Shown here piece by piece: positions 15,885-22,831 of a stretch of DNA of 58,735 nucleotides (the first letter of the stretch is position 1; every line of letters starts with the position of its first letter). The DNA is taken from contig CALBSO010000149.1 of assembly GCA_937968015.1 (NCBI GenBank), positions 1-58,735 on the forward strand, in the 5' to 3' direction. The notes under the pieces were generated by a model, which had not been told where the DNA came from, did not search any database, and was given only the letters and a program-made list of their open reading frames with translations. The translations under genes were made by a program, and so were the position numbers. This DNA is from an uncultured Thermomicrobia bacterium (GTDB lineage: Bacteria; Chloroflexota; Chloroflexia; Thermomicrobiales; JALYUS01).

Positions 15885-16840
15885 CAGTGCGCGGCTATTG
15901 GCGCGCGCGCGCCCGCATAGACCGGCGTACACCAGTCGCGATGTTCCGGCAGTTTGCCGCGCACAGCCTTGAAGAAGACCTCCTGCAATCGCCGCGTGAT
16001 CGGCCCGACCGCGCCATCGCCGATCGGGCGATGATCCACGGATGTGACAGGCGAGATCTGTGCGCCGGTGCCACAGAGGAAGAGTTCGGAGACACCATAG
16101 AGTTCGCTGCGGTCAATCTGCCGCTCGACCACCGGGATAGCGAGATCATGCGCGAGCGTGATGATGGAGGCGCGCGTGATGCCGACGAGGATATTGCCCG
16201 CGCCGGGTGGCGTGACGAGCGCGCCGTTATCCACGATGAAGAGATTTTCCGCGCTCCCCTCCGAAACATGCCCATCGCTGGAAAGCATAATCGCCTCATC
16301 GAAGCCGTTCAGTTCGGCCTCCGTACGCGCGAGGGCGGAATTGATGTAGATGCCGGTGATCTTCGCTCGTGCCGGTGCGGCATTGTCCTCAATGCGCGTC
16401 CACGACGAAACGCACGCCTTCAGGCCTTTGTCGGTATCGAGATAGTTGCCGAGCGGGCGCGTGTAGATCGTCAGCGCGTCGGCATCAATGTTGACGCGCG
16501 GGCCGAGTTCCATTGAGTCCTTATAGGCGAGGGGGCGGATATAAATGTCGTAACGCGCATCGTTGCGACGCATCAGTTCGATGGTCAGGTCGCAAAGATC
16601 ATCCGCGCTCATCCTCAGATCAATCATCAGCGTGCGGCACGAGCGCAGAAGCCGCTCGTAGTGCGCCTTCAGGTGGAAGAGATAGAGTTCCTCATCCTCC
16701 TCGTTCCAGTAGCCGCGGATGCCTTCGAAGCATCCCGTGCCGTAGTTGAAGGCATGCGTCATCACGCTGACTTTCGCCTCACTGAGCGGGACGAATCCGC
16801 CATTGAACCAACAAAGCGGATCGTTCGCCGTTGCTGCCAT
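15884..16840 (-). CDS. ilvE: Branched-chain amino acid aminotransferase
   Basis: 318 residues, class IV PLP aminotransferase. Seen: LCWFNGGFVPLSEAKVSVMTHAFNYGTGCFEGIRGYW, the PLP lysine in RPLAYKDSMELG, ITGIYINSALARTEAELNGFDEAIML and the phosphate loop TRASIITLAHDL. It catalyses the last step of Val, Ile and Leu synthesis and the first step of their breakdown. ATG 16840 with AAAGGA about 8 bases upstream gives the family length; longer starts add non-conserved residues. It is translationally coupled to the DUF1648 gene downstream. Confidence 0.92.
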   Translation of the reverse strand: MAATANDPLCWFNGGFVPLSEAKVSVMTHAFNYGTGCFEGIRGYWNEEDEELYLFHLKAHYERLLRSCRTLMIDLRMSADDLCDLTIELMRRNDARYDIYIRPLAYKDSMELGPRVNIDADALTIYTRPLGNYLDTDKGLKACVSSWTRIEDNAAPARAKITGIYINSALARTEAELNGFDEAIMLSSDGHVSEGSAENLFIVDNGALVTPPGAGNILVGITRASIITLAHDLAIPVVERQIDRSELYGVSELFLCGTGAQISPVTSVDHRPIGDGAVGPITRRLQEVFFKAVRGKLPEHRDWCTPVYAGARAPIAAH

Positions 16841-16912
16841 CTCTACCATCCTTTCGTCCACAAGCCCCCACTGCACTGGTTTCGCTATCATATCATGTAT
16901 CGCGCGTGATGG

Positions 16913-17014
16913 AACCTCATCCCCAGCCCCTCTCCATCGCGGGTGTGGGCGTGGGCGCGGGCGCCCCCTGGGCAGCATGGGCAGGGGAGAGGGGGTCGGG
17001 GGGTGAGATTCCCC
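16913..17014. repeat. Long interrupted intergenic inverted repeat
   Basis: CCTCATCCCCAGCCCCTCTCC near the left end is mirrored by GGGGAGAGGGGGTCGGGGGGTGAG at the right. Between them lies a GC-rich insert (GCGGGCGCCCCCTGGGCAG) that is also present at 2712-2740. The right end abuts the stop of the parvulin gene. It occupies the whole useful gap between parvulin and ilvE. Confidence 0.6.
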
Positions 17015-18559
17015 TTACGGCGTTGCCGTCGTGCCGGGCGTCGCCGTTCCAATTGTCGGCGTTGCCGTCGTGCCCGTGCTGGTGCCATTCGCTGGAGCGC
17101 CGGTGGCAGCCGGCGTACCGGCCGTGCCGGTTGCCGCCGGTGTCCCCGTCCCCGGTGTGCCGCTCGGTTCCGGCGTCGGCGGGGCGGGCGTGAAGGTCGG
17201 CGTCGCGGGCGCACCTGCTGGTGGTTCGAAGCCCGCCGGTGGCGATGGGAATGGCGTCGGCAGCGACTGCCTCAGTTTCGCCTTCGCCGTCTCGGCGGTG
17301 AGCCAGTCCGCGAATGCTTTGTCACGCAGTTGACGAAAGACGCTGTCTTCAAACTCGCGGTCCGCCGGGTGGTCGGTCACTTTAATGATGTGCCAACCGA
17401 ATTCAGTCTGTACCGGATCGCTGACGGTGTTGACAGGCAGTGCGAACGCCGCATCCTCGAACGGCTTGACCAGGATGCCGCGCGGGAGGTAGCCGAGGTC
17501 GCCGCCATTCGGCTTCGTCGTCGTGTCGGTACTCAATTCAGTGGCAACCGCCTGGAAATCCTGCCCCTGCTCGACGATACGCTTGCGCGCATCCAGCGCC
17601 GCTTCCTTGGTCGGCAAGAGGATATGGTACGCGTGGACTTCCTCACCGTGCGTCGGCGCCTTCGCTTCGAGCGCCTCACGCGCCTTCTGACGGGCGAGGG
17701 CGGGCTTGATAATCAGCCGCTTGTAATCGCTGAGGCTCATGCCTGCGTCTCTTTGGCGCTCCTTGGCGAAGGCGCCGACATTGGCGGTGGAGGTGGCGCG
17801 GGCCTCCTGATTCGTCGGCGTCTGCGTCGGCACCGGCGTTTCGGTCGGTGGGGCGGTCGCCGTCGGCGGCGTGTTCGGCGTCGGCGTCAAGACCGAAGCG
17901 GTCGCGGTGCCGGTCGCGTTCGCCTGCGCGGTCACGGTCACGCCCTGCACGAGGGCAGCGGAGGTTTGGGTAGCCTGGGCGGTGGCGGCATCCGCCGTCG
18001 CCTGCTTGGTCGGGTTCAGGGTCGGCGATGGTGTCGGCGTATTGAGCTGAACGGGCGAGAAGCGTTCCGCGACCGTCTCATCCACCTGCGCATCCGTGAT
18101 CGTCACGCCGATACCCGGCAACCCGTCGAGCACGATCCAGTCCTCGGTCATCGTCTGGAGCGTCCCAGGGTCTATCGCGGCGCTGCGGATATTCGCGATC
18201 TCGTTCTGCGCGCTCTGGGCGGCAAGTTGGATTTGCTGAGCGTTCCCCTGCCCGGACTGCGCCTGGAACGAATACTGCTGGAGTCGGTCGAGTAGCGTAT
18301 TGCGGCGCACCTTCCAGTAGTCGCTCCGAATGATCTTGTGATCGTTGACCGTCGCGATGACCTGATGTGGGATGAGGTAGTAAAACCGTAGCGTCCCGAA
18401 GCCAATGATAAAGAGCAGCAACGCGCCAAGGACGGACATGCTGATGAAGAGAATCTTCCGCTGTCGCGCCTCGCGCTGACGGCGCGATAGACGGCGACGC
18501 GCCTCCGGCCCGGACGGCGGCGCGGCAAGGATCGAATCACGACGAGAATTGCGCGGCAT
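17015..18559 (-). CDS. Membrane-anchored parvulin-type peptidyl-prolyl isomerase (SurA/PrsA-like)
   Basis: 514 residues: a basic N-terminus, one membrane helix (about 36-58), a SurA_N-like chaperone region (IATVNDHKIIRSDYWKVRRNTLLDRL...) interrupted by a Thr/Pro-rich stretch (about 180-265), then a PpiC rotamase domain (VHAYHILLPTKEAALDARKRIVEQGQDF... GGDLGYLPRGILVKPFEDAAFALP... FGWHIIKVTD), then a Thr/Pro/Gly-rich tail. It should fold exported proteins at the outer face of the membrane. ATG 18559 has GAGGAGC-like SD sequence. It follows rpsR, where many genomes have rplI. Confidence 0.88.
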   Translation of the reverse strand: MPRNSRRDSILAAPPSGPEARRRLSRRQREARQRKILFISMSVLGALLLFIIGFGTLRFYYLIPHQVIATVNDHKIIRSDYWKVRRNTLLDRLQQYSFQAQSGQGNAQQIQLAAQSAQNEIANIRSAAIDPGTLQTMTEDWIVLDGLPGIGVTITDAQVDETVAERFSPVQLNTPTPSPTLNPTKQATADAATAQATQTSAALVQGVTVTAQANATGTATASVLTPTPNTPPTATAPPTETPVPTQTPTNQEARATSTANVGAFAKERQRDAGMSLSDYKRLIIKPALARQKAREALEAKAPTHGEEVHAYHILLPTKEAALDARKRIVEQGQDFQAVATELSTDTTTKPNGGDLGYLPRGILVKPFEDAAFALPVNTVSDPVQTEFGWHIIKVTDHPADREFEDSVFRQLRDKAFADWLTAETAKAKLRQSLPTPFPSPPAGFEPPAGAPATPTFTPAPPTPEPSGTPGTGTPAATGTAGTPAATGAPANGTSTGTTATPTIGTATPGTTATP

Positions 18560-18603
18560 GAAGCTCCTCTGGAGCGAGGACGAAGGATTACGCGGCCTTC
18601 ACT

Positions 18604-18631
18604 TAGTCCCTCACCCTGATCCCTTAGTCCT
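18604..18631 (-). repeat. Degenerate heptamer array after rpsR
   Basis: Four consecutive 7-bp units on the plus strand: TAGTCCC, TCACCCT, GATCCCT, TAGTCCT. On the minus strand the first unit is AGGACTA, the same unit that opens the array at 9169. The array begins two bases after the rpsR stop codon. Confidence 0.7.
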
Positions 18632-18633
18632 CG

Positions 18634-19026
18634 TTATGATTGGCGGCCGCCGGAGACGAAGGGGAGCAGCGCGAGGTGCCGCGCGCGCTTGATCGCGATG
18701 GCGAGGGCGCGCTGACGCTTCGCGGAAAGGCCGGTCTTGCGGCGCGGCTCGATCTTGCCGCGCTCCGAGAGAAACCGGCGCAGGCGGGCAATATCTTTGT
18801 AGTCAATCTCATCAACGCCATCGGCGGCGAAGATGTCCACGCGGCGGCGGCCACCGCCACCGCCACTAAACCGACCGCCACCGCCGCCACCGAACCGGCC
18901 GCCACCACCACCGCCAAATCGGCGACCGCCGCCACCGTCACCACGGCGGTCGTCGGAACGGGGGGGGCGGTTATCACTCAGCGCGCTGTCGTTCGATGCC
19001 CCTTGCGGGCGTTGCTCATCAGCCAC
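18634..19026 (-). CDS. rpsR: Ribosomal protein bS18 with a glycine-rich N-terminal extension
   Basis: The last 55 residues are a normal S18 core (DYKDIARLRRFLSERGKIEPRRKTGLSAKRQRALAIAIKRARHLALLPF). It lacks the N-terminal zinc cysteines found in some S18 proteins (IFAADGVDEID in their place). The first 60 residues are unusual: DDRRGDGGGG then three RF/RRF-plus-G5-6 repeats ending in RRR. The total of 130 residues compares with about 75-100 normally. The extension looks like an RGG/FG-type nucleic-acid-binding tail. Last gene of rpsF-ssb-rpsR. Confidence 0.93.
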   Translation of the reverse strand: MADEQRPQGASNDSALSDNRPPRSDDRRGDGGGGRRFGGGGGGRFGGGGGGRFSGGGGGRRRVDIFAADGVDEIDYKDIARLRRFLSERGKIEPRRKTGLSAKRQRALAIAIKRARHLALLPFVSGGRQS

Positions 19027-19062
19027 GGGCTATTCCTCCTGAAGCGTGTACGTTATCGGTGC

Positions 19063-19539
19063 CTAAAAGGGCACGTCGTCGAATTCTTCCGATGCGAAGG
19101 TCTCCTCATCGCCGGTTGGCTTTTTCTGCTGCGGGCGTTGTGGTCGCTGCGGTTGCGCGGTCGCCCCATCGCCCCAGTCGTCCGCGCTTTCGCCGCTGTC
19201 CACGCGGCGATCGAGCAGCGTGAGGTCATTCGCGACAATATCGAACGAGGTCCGCTCAACTCCCTGATTGTCGGTGTATTTGCGCGATTGGATACGGCCT
19301 TCGACGTAGACCTTACTCCCTTTATGCAGGTTCTGCGACGCCAACTCCGCCAGCCGTTCCCATGCGACGATGCGGTGCCATTCGGTCTCATCCACCCAGT
19401 TGCCGTTTGGGTCCTGGCGACGACGCCCCGTGGCAAGGCTGAAGTTGGCGACCGGTTGACCACTCGGCGTGTACCGCAGTTCCGGCTCGCGGCCAAGGTT
19501 GCCGACCAAAATCACCTTATTGACACTGTATCGCGCCAT
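19063..19539 (-). CDS. ssb: Single-stranded DNA-binding protein
   Basis: 158 residues: an OB fold (SVNKVILVGNLGREPELRYTPSGQPVANFSLAT ... ETEWHRIVAWERLAELA ... GSKVYVEGRIQSRKYTD), a Gln/Pro-rich linker and the acidic tip EEFDDVPF that recruits repair and replication proteins. ATG 19539 has GGAGGAG 7 bases upstream. Second gene of the rpsF-ssb-rpsR operon. Confidence 0.96.
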   Translation of the reverse strand: MARYSVNKVILVGNLGREPELRYTPSGQPVANFSLATGRRRQDPNGNWVDETEWHRIVAWERLAELASQNLHKGSKVYVEGRIQSRKYTDNQGVERTSFDIVANDLTLLDRRVDSGESADDWGDGATAQPQRPQRPQQKKPTGDEETFASEEFDDVPF

Positions 19540-19558
19540 CGCCCTGCTCCTCCCTGCC

Positions 19559-20080
19559 CTACGCGTGGGCGGGTTCGCTCTCGCTCTCATCCTCGGCGGC
19601 GGGCGTTTCCGCCGTCGGCGGTTCGGTCAGGTCCTCACCCTTCGGCCCCGTCGTCAGATCCGCGTTGGTGTCCATGCTCGCGCCACTCGGTAAGGTAATT
19701 GCTTCGCCTTCCGTCACCTCATCGCCCGCTGCTTCGCCCTCCGCATCTTCTCCTTCGGCAGGTTCCTTCGACTTCTTCGGCTTCGGCGCCGTGTACGACG
19801 TGACGAGGCTGCGCAGCACCTGATTGTTCAGACCGAGGTCGCGCTCTAGTTCACCGATGCCTTCAGGGGCAAGAGTAAAGTGATAGAGGGCATAGAATCC
19901 GTCGCGAAAATCGCGGATCGGATAGGCGAGGCGGCGGCGACCCCACGGCGAGGTCGTGACCAGTTCGGAGACTTCGCCGCCCCCGGTGGTAATGTAGCCC
20001 GAAACTCGTTCGAGGGCGCCTGGCATCTCGTCTTCCGCGATGTCGGGGGCAAAAACAGCCATCAATTCGTATGCGCGCAC
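19559..20080 (-). CDS. rpsF: Ribosomal protein bS6 with acidic C-terminal extension
   Basis: Residues 1-98 are the S6 fold (RAYELMAVFAPDIAEDEMPGALERVSGYITTGGGEV ... WGRRRLAYPIRDFRDGFYALYHF ... LGLNNQVLRSLVT). Residues 99-173 are an added tail: a short Lys cluster (PKPKKSKE), then Glu/Asp/Ala/Thr-rich sequence to the end. The start is GTG 20080 with GGGAGGA 4-5 bases upstream. S6 pairs with S18 on the 30S platform, so a basic/Gly-rich S18 head and an acidic S6 tail may be related. Operon promoter at 20202-20231. Confidence 0.94.
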   Translation of the reverse strand: MRAYELMAVFAPDIAEDEMPGALERVSGYITTGGGEVSELVTTSPWGRRRLAYPIRDFRDGFYALYHFTLAPEGIGELERDLGLNNQVLRSLVTSYTAPKPKKSKEPAEGEDAEGEAAGDEVTEGEAITLPSGASMDTNADLTTGPKGEDLTEPPTAETPAAEDESESEPAHA

Positions 20081-20201
20081 CGTTCCTCCCTTTCCGTGGA
20101 GTAAATCGCCCCACCACTGTCATCGCGCGGCGGTGCAGGCCACGCGTGGATGGAGCGGAAAGGCATGGTAAAGGCGGACCACGCGGCCCGCAGTGCAGGG
20201 C

Positions 20202-20231
20202 AGTCTACGCGACTGATGCGTGTACTGTCAA
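20202..20231 (-). promoter_or_regulatory. Sigma-70 type promoter of the rpsF operon
   Basis: On the minus strand a perfect -35 TTGACA (20226-20231) is 18 bases from -10 TAGACT (20202-20207). The transcript would start near 20195, giving a leader of about 115 bases before the rpsF GTG. That is long enough to host an S6:S18 autoregulatory structure, though none was positively identified. Confidence 0.6.
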
Positions 20232-20290
20232 TGGCGCGAACACCGGGAAAGAGCAAGAAGAGACGTGGGAAGATATCGCGGCACATCGCG

Positions 20291-20299
20291 TTATCCACA
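20291..20299 (+). promoter_or_regulatory. Perfect DnaA-box sequence
   Basis: TTATCCACA, the E. coli-type high-affinity DnaA box, occurs in the 350-base gap between rpsF and coaE. Only one copy was noticed, with no AT-rich unwinding region, so it is not an origin. It may be chance or a regulatory site. The remainder of 20232-20430 shows no other clear feature. Confidence 0.3.
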
Positions 20300-20430
20300 C
20301 GATCGAAGACCGTGCTGATACACTCTTCGGTAGACATGCGAACGCTCTGTGGCACGCCAGATTGGACACCTGTCGCAGCGAAACGTCTCGCGTATTCGTC
20401 AGTCACTCGCACCAAAGGTTCGGTACGCGT

Positions 20431-21018
20431 ATGCCCTACATTATCGGTCTCACGGGGAATATTGCCTGCGGCAAGAGCACGGTGCGCGGGATGCTTGCGG
20501 AGCATGGCGCGGCGACGCTCGACGCGGACGCGCTCGTGCATGATCTCTACATGCCGGGTGATCCCGTCTATCACGCGGTCGTGGATGCGTTCGGCGCGGA
20601 CATCCTCGGCATGGATGCGGAGATTGACCGGCGCGCGCTCGGTCGCAAGGTTTTCGGCGATCCCGCCGCGCTGGCACGGTTGGAAGGATTGACGCATCCG
20701 GCGGTGATCGAGCGGACGTGGGCGTGGGTGGCGCGACAGACGACGCCGGTAGTCGTGGTGGACGCCGTAAAGTTAATCGAGGCGGGCATCGCCGATCGGT
20801 GCGATGCCGTCTGGGTCGTCACCTGCCCACTGGAGGAAGAGCGACGGCGGCTGATGACCCGCCCCGGCATGACGGCTGCGGAGGCGGATCGCCGTCTCGC
20901 CGCACAAGCGCCCGAAGCGGAGAAGATCGCTCGTGCGGCAGTCGTCATTGAGAACGGTGGCCCGATGGACGCGACGCGCGCGCAGATTGATCGTGCCTGG
21001 GCCGCGCTCCCCATCTGA
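20431..21018 (+). CDS. coaE: Dephospho-CoA kinase
   Basis: 195 residues. The P-loop is GLTGNIACGKST at 6-17, followed by TLDADALVHDLY (the DAD motif that binds substrate), the LEGLTHPAVIE block and the lid region LMTRPGMTAAEADRRLAAQ. It phosphorylates dephospho-CoA, the last step of coenzyme A synthesis. ATG 20431 starts two residues before the P-loop strand, the normal arrangement. It is divergent from rpsF and convergent with the hydrolase at 21027. Confidence 0.94.
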   Translation: MPYIIGLTGNIACGKSTVRGMLAEHGAATLDADALVHDLYMPGDPVYHAVVDAFGADILGMDAEIDRRALGRKVFGDPAALARLEGLTHPAVIERTWAWVARQTTPVVVVDAVKLIEAGIADRCDAVWVVTCPLEEERRRLMTRPGMTAAEADRRLAAQAPEAEKIARAAVVIENGGPMDATRAQIDRAWAALPI

Positions 21019-21026
21019 TCCGCGAA

Positions 21027-21827
21027 TCAGTGATGCGTGAGGAAGCGCAAGACTTCTGCGTTGAACGCGTCCGGCGCTTCCATGTTCGCCATATGCCCGA
21101 CGTTGGGTAGGACGACCTTCAATGCGCCGGGCACATGCTGCACGATCGTGTCCGCCATGGTATGGAAGTCCGGTATGTCCCGCTTACCGATGAGAACGAT
21201 GGTCGGCGCGCGGATTTCGCTGAGCCGTTCGATGGCCGGGGGATCGCTCCCTCGCTGTGGGTCCCCACCGAGCCAATGTGCGCCGGAATAATCAGCTACC
21301 ATCGCCGAAAGTCGTGTGCGGACGGCCGATTGCTCATGTGCCGGTGCGAAGAGCGGCAAGGCAAGCCAGAGCGCCTTCCCCGCGTCGATCCCGACGGAAC
21401 GCGCGGTTTGCCAGACGGGACCTACCTGCTCGACCCAGGTGGCCGACCAGCGATGACCGCCGATCATCGCATCGGCCGGGATGAGGGCGGTCGTCATATC
21501 GGGGTAGGCGAGGGCGAAGTCAACCGCGATCCCGCCGCCCATCGAGAGACCGAGGATCGCGGCGCGCGGGATACCGAGGTAATGGAGAAGCGCGGCGAGG
21601 TCAACCGGGTGCGCGTACGGCGCGGTACCGAATGGCGCCGATTGGCCGAACCCCCGCGCATCGTAGCGAACGACGCGATGCCGCTCCGCGAATATGACGA
21701 ATTGCTCGTCCCACATGCGCGTATCGAGCGTGAAGCCATGAATAAGGACGAGTGGAGCACCCGTACCGGCGACTTCGTAATAGAGCCGCGTCCCGTTGAC
21801 TTCCGCGAAGCCCTGCTGTATCTCCAT
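21027..21827 (-). CDS. Alpha/beta-fold hydrolase
   Basis: 266 residues. The oxyanion segment is LVLIHGFTLD, the nucleophile elbow GLSMGGG (Ser), a late acid lies in the LIGKRDIPDF region and the catalytic His is in NVGHMANMEAP. This is the 3-oxoadipate enol-lactonase/haloperoxidase-like group, with unknown substrate. ATG 21827 with GGAG upstream gives the conserved N-terminus EVNGTRLYYEVAG. It lies 20 bases after the beta-lactamase-like gene on the same strand and is probably cotranscribed with it. Confidence 0.87.
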   Translation of the reverse strand: MEIQQGFAEVNGTRLYYEVAGTGAPLVLIHGFTLDTRMWDEQFVIFAERHRVVRYDARGFGQSAPFGTAPYAHPVDLAALLHYLGIPRAAILGLSMGGGIAVDFALAYPDMTTALIPADAMIGGHRWSATWVEQVGPVWQTARSVGIDAGKALWLALPLFAPAHEQSAVRTRLSAMVADYSGAHWLGGDPQRGSDPPAIERLSEIRAPTIVLIGKRDIPDFHTMADTIVQHVPGALKVVLPNVGHMANMEAPDAFNAEVLRFLTHH

Positions 21828-21847
21828 CGTCCTCTCCGATCGCCAGG

Positions 21848-22753
21848 TTACGCTGTGAAGGCGTCCCAGACGGCGCGGGAGATATCCGCGAGGATGCGTG
21901 CGCCCGCGATTGGCTCCGCCATATTGCGGGACATGATGGCGACTGCGTATGGCCCACCGGATTCCTGCGGTGCGTAGACGATGCCGACATCGTTGCGGAC
22001 GCCATGCAGACTGCCCGTTTTGTGTGCCGTCTCGATCTCCGCCGGGAGCAGGAGCGGCAGGATTGTATTGAACTTCTGCCGCTTGAGGATATCCACCATC
22101 GCGTCGCACGCCATGCGGGACGGATCTTCGCCCTGATAGATGCGCGCCAGCAATGCCACCATGTCGTGCGGCGTGCTGACATCGTTGTCGTCGCCCACAC
22201 CGAGCGACCACCCGCTCGCGTTCCGCGCGCCGGTGCGAAGCAATTCGCGGTTCATCTCGTAGGTGTGCGCCGGATTCCGCTCGTCCATACCGACCATGTC
22301 GTAGAGCAGCGCGCGGATCGTCTGGGGGATATGCGTCTCGGTCATGCCGACCTCGGTCGCTATCTGCTGGATGTATGCACCGCCAAGCAGGTGATAGAGC
22401 ATGTCCGTCGCCTGGTTGTCCGAGACGGTAATCATCAATGTCGCGAGATCATGCACCGTCGGCTGAAGGCCGAAGTCGAGGTCTTGCAGCACGCCCGATC
22501 CCGCCGTCCGATGCGATGCTTCGAGGGTGACGCGCTGCCGGAGGTCTATCTCGCCCGCGTCGGCTTTCCGGTACAAGGCAAAGAGGATCGGCACCTTGAC
22601 CGTACTGGCGGTCGGGAAACGCCGCGCGGCGTTCACCGCAATCTCCCGCCCCGACCCAAAGTGCCGCGCATAGACGCCTACCGCGACCCCGTCACCGGTA
22701 ATCACGGAGATCAATGTCCGAATCTGCTCTTCCACATTCGTCAGTTGCGTCAT
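21848..22753 (-). CDS. Class A beta-lactamase-like serine hydrolase, no signal peptide
   Basis: 301 residues. The three active-site motifs are intact: STVK (SxxK), SDN and KTGS. The fold also shows the RRFPTASTVKVPILFALYRK helix and GSGVLQDL. The Omega-loop catalytic Glu could not be placed with certainty (NPAHTYEMNREL is a candidate area). The N-terminus (MTQLTNVEEQIRTLISVITGDG) is hydrophilic with no export signal, unlike true beta-lactamases. A cytoplasmic amide or ester hydrolase is therefore as likely as antibiotic inactivation. ATG 22753 has AAAGGAG with 6-base spacing. Confidence 0.85.
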   Translation of the reverse strand: MTQLTNVEEQIRTLISVITGDGVAVGVYARHFGSGREIAVNAARRFPTASTVKVPILFALYRKADAGEIDLRQRVTLEASHRTAGSGVLQDLDFGLQPTVHDLATLMITVSDNQATDMLYHLLGGAYIQQIATEVGMTETHIPQTIRALLYDMVGMDERNPAHTYEMNRELLRTGARNASGWSLGVGDDNDVSTPHDMVALLARIYQGEDPSRMACDAMVDILKRQKFNTILPLLLPAEIETAHKTGSLHGVRNDVGIVYAPQESGGPYAVAIMSRNMAEPIAGARILADISRAVWDAFTA

Positions 22754-22773
22754 TGCGCGCTCCTTTTAGCCGC

Positions 22774-22828
22774 GAGTAACAAGTCGGAAGTATAAAGATG
22801 CCGAGCGACCTCTTGTTACTTGTTACTC
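22774..22828. repeat. Inverted heptamer repeat (GAGTAAC/AAGTAAC)
   Basis: GAGTAACAAGT (22774-22784) is the exact reverse complement of ACTTGTTACTC (22818-22828). The right arm, read on the minus strand, is GAGTAAC followed by AAGTAAC, two consecutive heptamers. The unit GAGTAAC recurs in the array at 49941-49996. The right arm lies four bases after the stop of the GH15 gene. Confidence 0.7.
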
Positions 22829-22831
22829 CCG

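Noticed and set aside
20150..20692. Plus-strand open frame (180 codons) overlapping the rpsF promoter region and coaE
   Set aside because: Frame-shifted with respect to coaE, no domain or SD; it is a shadow of the coaE coding bias.
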